Positions 6,192 through 9,234 of a DNA stretch of 9,234 bases are shown piece by piece. The stretch comes from Oscillospiraceae bacterium (GTDB lineage Bacteria; Bacillota; Clostridia; Oscillospirales; Oscillospiraceae). The notes below the pieces were generated by a model. It had not been told where the DNA came from. It worked only from the letters and a program-made list of their open reading frames with translations, and searched no databases. The position numbers and the translations under genes are program-made. The stretch spans positions 1 to 9,234 of the forward strand of contig JAEDLP010000074.1 in assembly GCA_016295225.1 (NCBI GenBank), written 5' to 3'. How positions within the stretch are numbered: position 1 is the stretch's first letter; every line of letters begins with the position of its first letter.

Positions 6192-6369
6192 GCACCCTTT
6201 TTTACCGGGGAAGGGGCATAAAAGTAAACAGAGATTACTTATAAAAAGTGAAATAATTTCAATTGAAACTGTGGAAAAACAGGTGGAAAAAGTGGAAAAG
6301 TTGAATAATTTTCGGATTTCTATGACTGAATGAATTGTGAACAAAACGTGAATAATTCCCCGGGTCGTA
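6192..6369. promoter_or_regulatory. AT-rich intergenic control region with DnaA-box-like 9-mers and palindromes
   Basis: No gene is visible. On the minus strand, 9-mers close to the DnaA box TTATNCACA occur in one orientation: TTTTCCACA (6270-6278), TTTTCCACC (6282-6290), TTTTCCACT (6291-6299), TTGTTCACA (6336-6344) and TTATTCACG (6347-6355). None is a perfect match. The stretch also has two overlapping palindromes, GAAATAATTTC (6250-6260) and TTTCAATTGAAA (6257-6268). It lies directly upstream of the fatty acid operon promoter, so it may bind DnaA or another regulator. Low-complexity AT content could produce part of this by chance. Confidence 0.4.
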
Positions 6370-6398
6370 TTGACAAGGCCGGGGGAATGGGGTATATA
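6370..6398 (+). promoter_or_regulatory. Sigma-A promoter of the acpP-fabK-fabD-fabG operon
   Basis: A perfect -35 TTGACA (6370-6375), a 17-bp spacer and a -10 TATATA (6393-6398, five of six consensus). Initiation near 6405 gives a leader of about 65 nt. A CCCCGG (6358-6363) / CCGGGG (6379-6384) dyad flanks the -35 element, so a dimeric regulator could sit here. Confidence 0.85.
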
Positions 6399-6411
6399 TT
6401 GTGCAACAAAA

Positions 6412-6426
6412 GTAATCATCGATTAC
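6412..6426. promoter_or_regulatory. Candidate operator just downstream of the fatty acid operon start site
   Basis: GTAATC-ATC-GATTAC is a perfect 6-bp inverted repeat with a 3-bp centre, located about seven bases after the expected transcription start. That is a usual site for a repressor of a biosynthetic operon. It does not resemble the FapR or FabT consensus sites I know, so the regulator is unknown. A short dyad can also arise by chance in AT-rich DNA. Confidence 0.45.
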
Positions 6427-6469
6427 CAAAGAAAAAACATCATTCGACATCACATGGGAGGTCATTATC

Positions 6470-6691
6470 ATGGTATTTGAAGCAATTGCGGAACTGATCG
6501 CTGAGCGCGTGGAAAAGGACGTTTCCGAGATCAAGATGGAGAGCACCTTCCGGGATCTGGGCATTGACTCCCTGGACACCGTGGAGCTGCTGATGAACCT
6601 GGAGGACAAGCTGGACATGGAGATCGAGCTGGACCAGAAGGTGGAGACCGTGGGCGACCTGGTTGCCTTCATCGAGAGCAAGCGCGCATGA
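6470..6691 (+). CDS. acpP: Acyl carrier protein
   Basis: A 73-residue acidic protein, normal ACP length. It carries the acyl chain as a thioester during type II fatty acid synthesis in the cytoplasm. The sequence LGIDSLDTVELLMNLEDK contains the phosphopantetheine attachment serine, Ser34 in DSLD, at the head of helix II; helices I and III fit the family. GGGAGG (6456-6461) lies eight bases before ATG 6470. It is the first gene after the promoter and its stop overlaps the fabK start as ATGA. The position next to fabK, fabD and fabG argues for the housekeeping fatty-acid ACP rather than a secondary-metabolite carrier. Confidence 0.96.
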   Translation: MVFEAIAELIAERVEKDVSEIKMESTFRDLGIDSLDTVELLMNLEDKLDMEIELDQKVETVGDLVAFIESKRA

Positions 6692-7632
6692 TCCGCACAC
6701 CCTTATGTGACCTGGTGGGGATCGAGTATCCCGTTTTCCAGGGGGGCATGGCCTGGATCGCCGACGGCAAGCTGGCGGCGGCGGTCTCTGAGGGGGGCGG
6801 CCTGGGCATCATCGCTGCGGGCAACGCCCCCGGGGACTACGTCCGGGAACAGATCCACATCGCAAAGTCTCTCACCGAAAAGCCCTTCGGCGTGAACATC
6901 ATGCTCATGAGCCCCTTCGTGGAGGAGGTGGCCCAGGTGGTGGCCGAAGAGCAGGTGGCGGTGGTCACCACCGGCGCGGGCAACCCCTCCCGATACATGG
7001 CCCTGTGGAAAGAGGCCGGGGTGAAGGTCATCCCCGTGGTGGCCTCGGTGGCCATGGCCAGGCTCATGACCCGGCTGGGGGCCTCCGCCCTCATTGCCGA
7101 GGGGGGCGAGAGCGGCGGACACGTGGGGGAGCTGACCACCATGGTCCTGGTTCCCCAGGTCTGCGACGTGACCCCCCTGCCTGTCATCGCCGCCGGCGGC
7201 ATTGCCGACGGCCGGGGGGTGGCGGCGGCTTTCATGCTGGGGGCCTGCGGGGTCCAGATGGGCACCCGCTTCCTCAGCGCCGAGGAGTGCAGCATCCACC
7301 CCGAGTATAAAAACCGCATCCTGAAGGCCACGGACCTGTGCACCATGGTCACCGGCAAGAAGACCGGCCACCCCGTCCGCAGCCTGCGGACCAACTTCCC
7401 CCGGGAGTACGCCAAGGCGGAGTTCGGCGGCGTGGACGAGGCCACCCTGGACGAGATGGCCACCGGCCGGCTCCGGCTGGCGGTGGAGGAGGGCGACCTG
7501 GAAAAGGGCTGCTTCCTGTCCGGCCAGATCGCGGCCATGGTCAAAAAAATCCAGCCCGCCGCAGAGATCGTCCGGGACGTGATGGAAGGGGCCGAGCCCA
7601 TCCTGAAAGGAGCCATGCAATGGGTAAGATAG
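6688..7632 (+). CDS. fabK: Enoyl-[acyl-carrier-protein] reductase II, FMN-dependent
   Basis: A 314-residue TIM-barrel flavoprotein of the nitronate monooxygenase/FabK family. It reduces trans-2-enoyl-ACP, the last step of each elongation cycle, replacing FabI. Landmarks are PVFQGGMAWIA (15-25, FMN phosphate side), EGGLG-like SEGGGLGIIAAGN (34-46), AEGGESGGHVG (137-147) with the conserved catalytic-region His145, AAGGIADGRG (168-177) and QMGTRFL (190-196), which bind FMN. The gene starts in the ATGA overlap with acpP and ends inside fabD. The operon setting favours FabK over a true nitronate monooxygenase. The upstream ribosome site is poor, so coupling with acpP translation is likely. Confidence 0.94.
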   Translation: MIRTPLCDLVGIEYPVFQGGMAWIADGKLAAAVSEGGGLGIIAAGNAPGDYVREQIHIAKSLTEKPFGVNIMLMSPFVEEVAQVVAEEQVAVVTTGAGNPSRYMALWKEAGVKVIPVVASVAMARLMTRLGASALIAEGGESGGHVGELTTMVLVPQVCDVTPLPVIAAGGIADGRGVAAAFMLGACGVQMGTRFLSAEECSIHPEYKNRILKATDLCTMVTGKKTGHPVRSLRTNFPREYAKAEFGGVDEATLDEMATGRLRLAVEEGDLEKGCFLSGQIAAMVKKIQPAAEIVRDVMEGAEPILKGAMQWVR

Positions 7633-8537
7633 CATTCGTTTTCGCCGGCCAGGGGGCCCAGTACCCCGGCATGGGCCGGGAGCTGGCCCAGTGCTCCCAG
7701 GGGGCCAAAGCCGTTTTTGCCAAGCTGGACGCCCTCCGGCCCGGTACCTCGGATCAGTGCTTTTCCGGCTCTGACGAGGATCTGAAAAACACCGCCAACA
7801 CCCAGCCCTGCATGTTTGCCGTGGAGCTGGCCGCCGCCGCCGCCCTGGCGGAAAAGGGAATCAAGGCGGACATGACCGCCGGGTTCTCCCTGGGGGAGCT
7901 GGCCGCCCTGACCTACAGCGGGGCCGCCGACCTGGAGACCGGCTTCCATCTGGTCTGCCGCCGGGGGGAGCTGATGGCCCGGGAGGCGGAGGCCAATCCC
8001 TCCACCATGGCGGCGGTGCTCAAGCTCACCAACCAGCAGGTGGAGACGGTCTGCGGGCAGTTTGAAGAGGTCTATCCCGTGAACTACAACTGTCCCGGCC
8101 AGGTGTCCGTGGCTTTCCGGAAAGAGAGCTTAAAACCCTTCTCCGCCGCCGTGAAGGAGGCGGGGGGACGGGCCCTGCCCTTAAAGGTCCAGGGGGGCTT
8201 TCACTCCCCCTTCATGGCAAAGGCCGCCGAGGACTTTGCAAAAATTCTGGCTGAAACCGATTTGCAGGCCCCGGCAATCCCCCTGTATTCCAACTGCACC
8301 GGCGAAGTCTACGCCGGGGACCCCAGAGGTCTGCTGGCCCGGCAGATCAGCAGTCCCGTCCGGTGGGAGACCATCGTGCGGAACATGATCGCCGCCGGGG
8401 CGGACACCTTTATCGAGCTGGGTCCCGGGCGAACCCTCTGCGGGCTCATTGAGAAGATCGATAAGACGGTCCGAACCTTCCCCATGGAGACCCGGGCCGA
8501 CCTGGACAAAATTTGGGAGGAGGTGGCGGGATGCTGA
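7620..8537 (+). CDS. fabD: Malonyl-CoA:ACP transacylase
   Basis: A 305-residue alpha/beta acyltransferase that moves malonyl from CoA to ACP. ATG 7620 is preceded by AAAGGAG (ending at 7612) and begins MGKIAFVFAGQGAQYPGMG, the standard FabD N-terminus; the open frame upstream of it is noncoding shadow within fabK. The nucleophile is Ser90 in GFSLGE, with Arg115 (CRRGELM) and His195 (GGFHSPFM) completing the active site, and Gln11 in the GQGAQ oxyanion loop. The usual GHSLGE His is Phe here, a variation that also occurs in other clostridial transacylases. C-terminal ELGPGRTLCGLIEKI is typical. The start overlaps fabK by 13 bp, and the stop overlaps the fabG start by 7 bp. Confidence 0.95.
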   Translation: MGKIAFVFAGQGAQYPGMGRELAQCSQGAKAVFAKLDALRPGTSDQCFSGSDEDLKNTANTQPCMFAVELAAAAALAEKGIKADMTAGFSLGELAALTYSGAADLETGFHLVCRRGELMAREAEANPSTMAAVLKLTNQQVETVCGQFEEVYPVNYNCPGQVSVAFRKESLKPFSAAVKEAGGRALPLKVQGGFHSPFMAKAAEDFAKILAETDLQAPAIPLYSNCTGEVYAGDPRGLLARQISSPVRWETIVRNMIAAGADTFIELGPGRTLCGLIEKIDKTVRTFPMETRADLDKIWEEVAGC

Positions 8538-9234
8538 CCGGAAAGGTTGCCGTGGTCACCGGGGGTTCCCGGGGCATCGGCGCGGCCATCGCCCAAAAGC
8601 TGGCCAGCCAGGGGGCCGATGTGGCCGTCATCTACGCGGGCAACGAGGAGCTGGCCAACCAGGTCTGTGACCGGTGCCAGGGCCATGCCGTCACCGCCCG
8701 GGCCTACCGCTGCAACGTGGCCGACTTTGACCAGGTGAAGGAGACTGTGGCCCGAATCAAGGCCGATTTCGGCACCATCGATATTCTGGTGAACAACGCC
8801 GGGATCACCCGGGACGGCCTGATCCTGATGATGAAGGAGGAGGCCTTCGACGAGGTTCTGGACGTGAACCTGAAGGGGGCCTTCAACCTGATCCGCCACT
8901 GCGCCGGGATCATGCTCCGGAAGAAGGCGGGGGCCATCGTGAACATCACCTCGGTGTCCGGTCTGGTGGGCAACCCCGGCCAGGCCAACTATTCCGCCGC
9001 CAAGGCCGGTCTGGTGGGCCTCACCAAGTCGGTGGCCCGGGAGCTGGCCCCCAAGGGGATCACCTGCAACGCCGTGGCCCCCGGGTTCATCGAGACCGAC
9101 ATGACCAGGGGTCTCATTGACAACCCCGACCTGCTCCAGTCCATCCCCATGGGCCGGGTGGGGCAGGCCGAGGAAGTGGCCGAGGCGGTGGCCTTTCTGG
9201 CCCAGGCCAGCTATATCACCGGACAGGTGCTGCC
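8531..9234 (+). CDS. fabG: 3-oxoacyl-[acyl-carrier-protein] reductase (partial, runs off right edge)
   Basis: The first 234 residues of a classical short-chain dehydrogenase that reduces 3-oxoacyl-ACP with NADPH; the family length is about 245-250, so only the C-terminal tip is missing. A strong GGGAGGAGG (8515-8523) lies seven bases before ATG 8531. TGGSRGIG (10-17) is the nucleotide-binding loop, NNAG (88-91) and Asn113 are conserved, and Ser141, Tyr154 and Lys158 (NITSVSG, NYSAAK) form the catalytic set with the E. coli FabG spacing. PGFIETDMT (184-192) is the FabG-type substrate loop. No stop codon is reached in the window. Downstream genes such as fabF are expected but not seen. Confidence 0.95.
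   Translation, partial: MLTGKVAVVTGGSRGIGAAIAQKLASQGADVAVIYAGNEELANQVCDRCQGHAVTARAYRCNVADFDQVKETVARIKADFGTIDILVNNAGITRDGLILMMKEEAFDEVLDVNLKGAFNLIRHCAGIMLRKKAGAIVNITSVSGLVGNPGQANYSAAKAGLVGLTKSVARELAPKGITCNAVAPGFIETDMTRGLIDNPDLLQSIPMGRVGQAEEVAEAVAFLAQASYITGQVL

Noticed and set aside
6271..6299. GTGGAAAA repeated three times as a possible CRISPR or tandem-repeat array
   Set aside because: Units are 8-9 bp with 9-12 bp periods and no spacer structure; better described as degenerate protein-binding sites.
6151..6333. 60-codon plus-strand frame after the DHHW gene
   Set aside because: It starts in the DHHW stop region and reads through the terminator hairpin into AT-rich spacer; no ribosome site.
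7338..7619. Longer FabD starting inside fabK
   Set aside because: The extension is out-of-frame fabK sequence rich in Arg/Gly/Pro; FabD's conserved N-terminus starts exactly at 7620 after a good ribosome site.

Overview
The window reads as a chromosomal segment of a GC-rich gut Clostridium-class bacterium, most likely Oscillospiraceae (Flavonifractor/Lawsonibacter/Intestinimonas-like). This rests on GC-rich coding DNA with AT-rich intergenic gaps, strong Shine-Dalgarno sites, consensus sigma-A promoters, U-tailed intrinsic terminators, an FabK-type fatty acid operon, and AlgI/DHHW and MATE genes typical of that group. The lineage is inferred from protein style, not from a search.

Layout. (1) Positions 1-522, minus strand: the first ten codons of a gene whose product begins like a secreted protein, preceded by a roughly 455-nt leader that carries a cobalamin (B12) riboswitch, an intrinsic terminator acting as expression platform, and a consensus promoter. 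(2) Positions 571-745, plus strand: a single tRNA-Val(GAC) with its own promoter and a 17-bp-stem terminator that starts on the last base of CCA. (3) Positions 746-867: a gene-free spacer with several small perfect hairpins, possibly an interspersed repeat. (4) Positions 868-3235: a two-gene operon, a U32/UbiU-like TIM-barrel protein of unknown function coupled by an ATGA overlap to a MATE-family exporter, closed by a terminator that overlaps the MATE stop codon. (5) Positions 3260-6191: a second operon with promoter, a leader containing a premature terminator, an MBOAT (AlgI/DltB-like) membrane acyltransferase and a DHHW/AlgX-like membrane-anchored partner, then a terminator. Together these two look like a cell-envelope or exopolysaccharide O-acylation pair. 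(6) Positions 6192-6469: an AT-rich control region with DnaA-box-like 9-mers, palindromes, a promoter and a candidate operator. (7) Positions 6470-9234: the type II fatty acid synthesis operon acpP-fabK-fabD-fabG, with overlapping genes, running off the right edge inside fabG.

The genes of operon 7 work together: ACP carries the acyl chain, FabD loads malonyl onto ACP, FabG performs the first reduction and FabK the last. The most interesting non-coding items are the B12 riboswitch with a recognisable L5-L13 kissing-loop match, the premature terminator ahead of the MBOAT gene, and the DnaA-box-like cluster plus dyads before acpP. I saw no CRISPR array, insertion sequence or phage gene.
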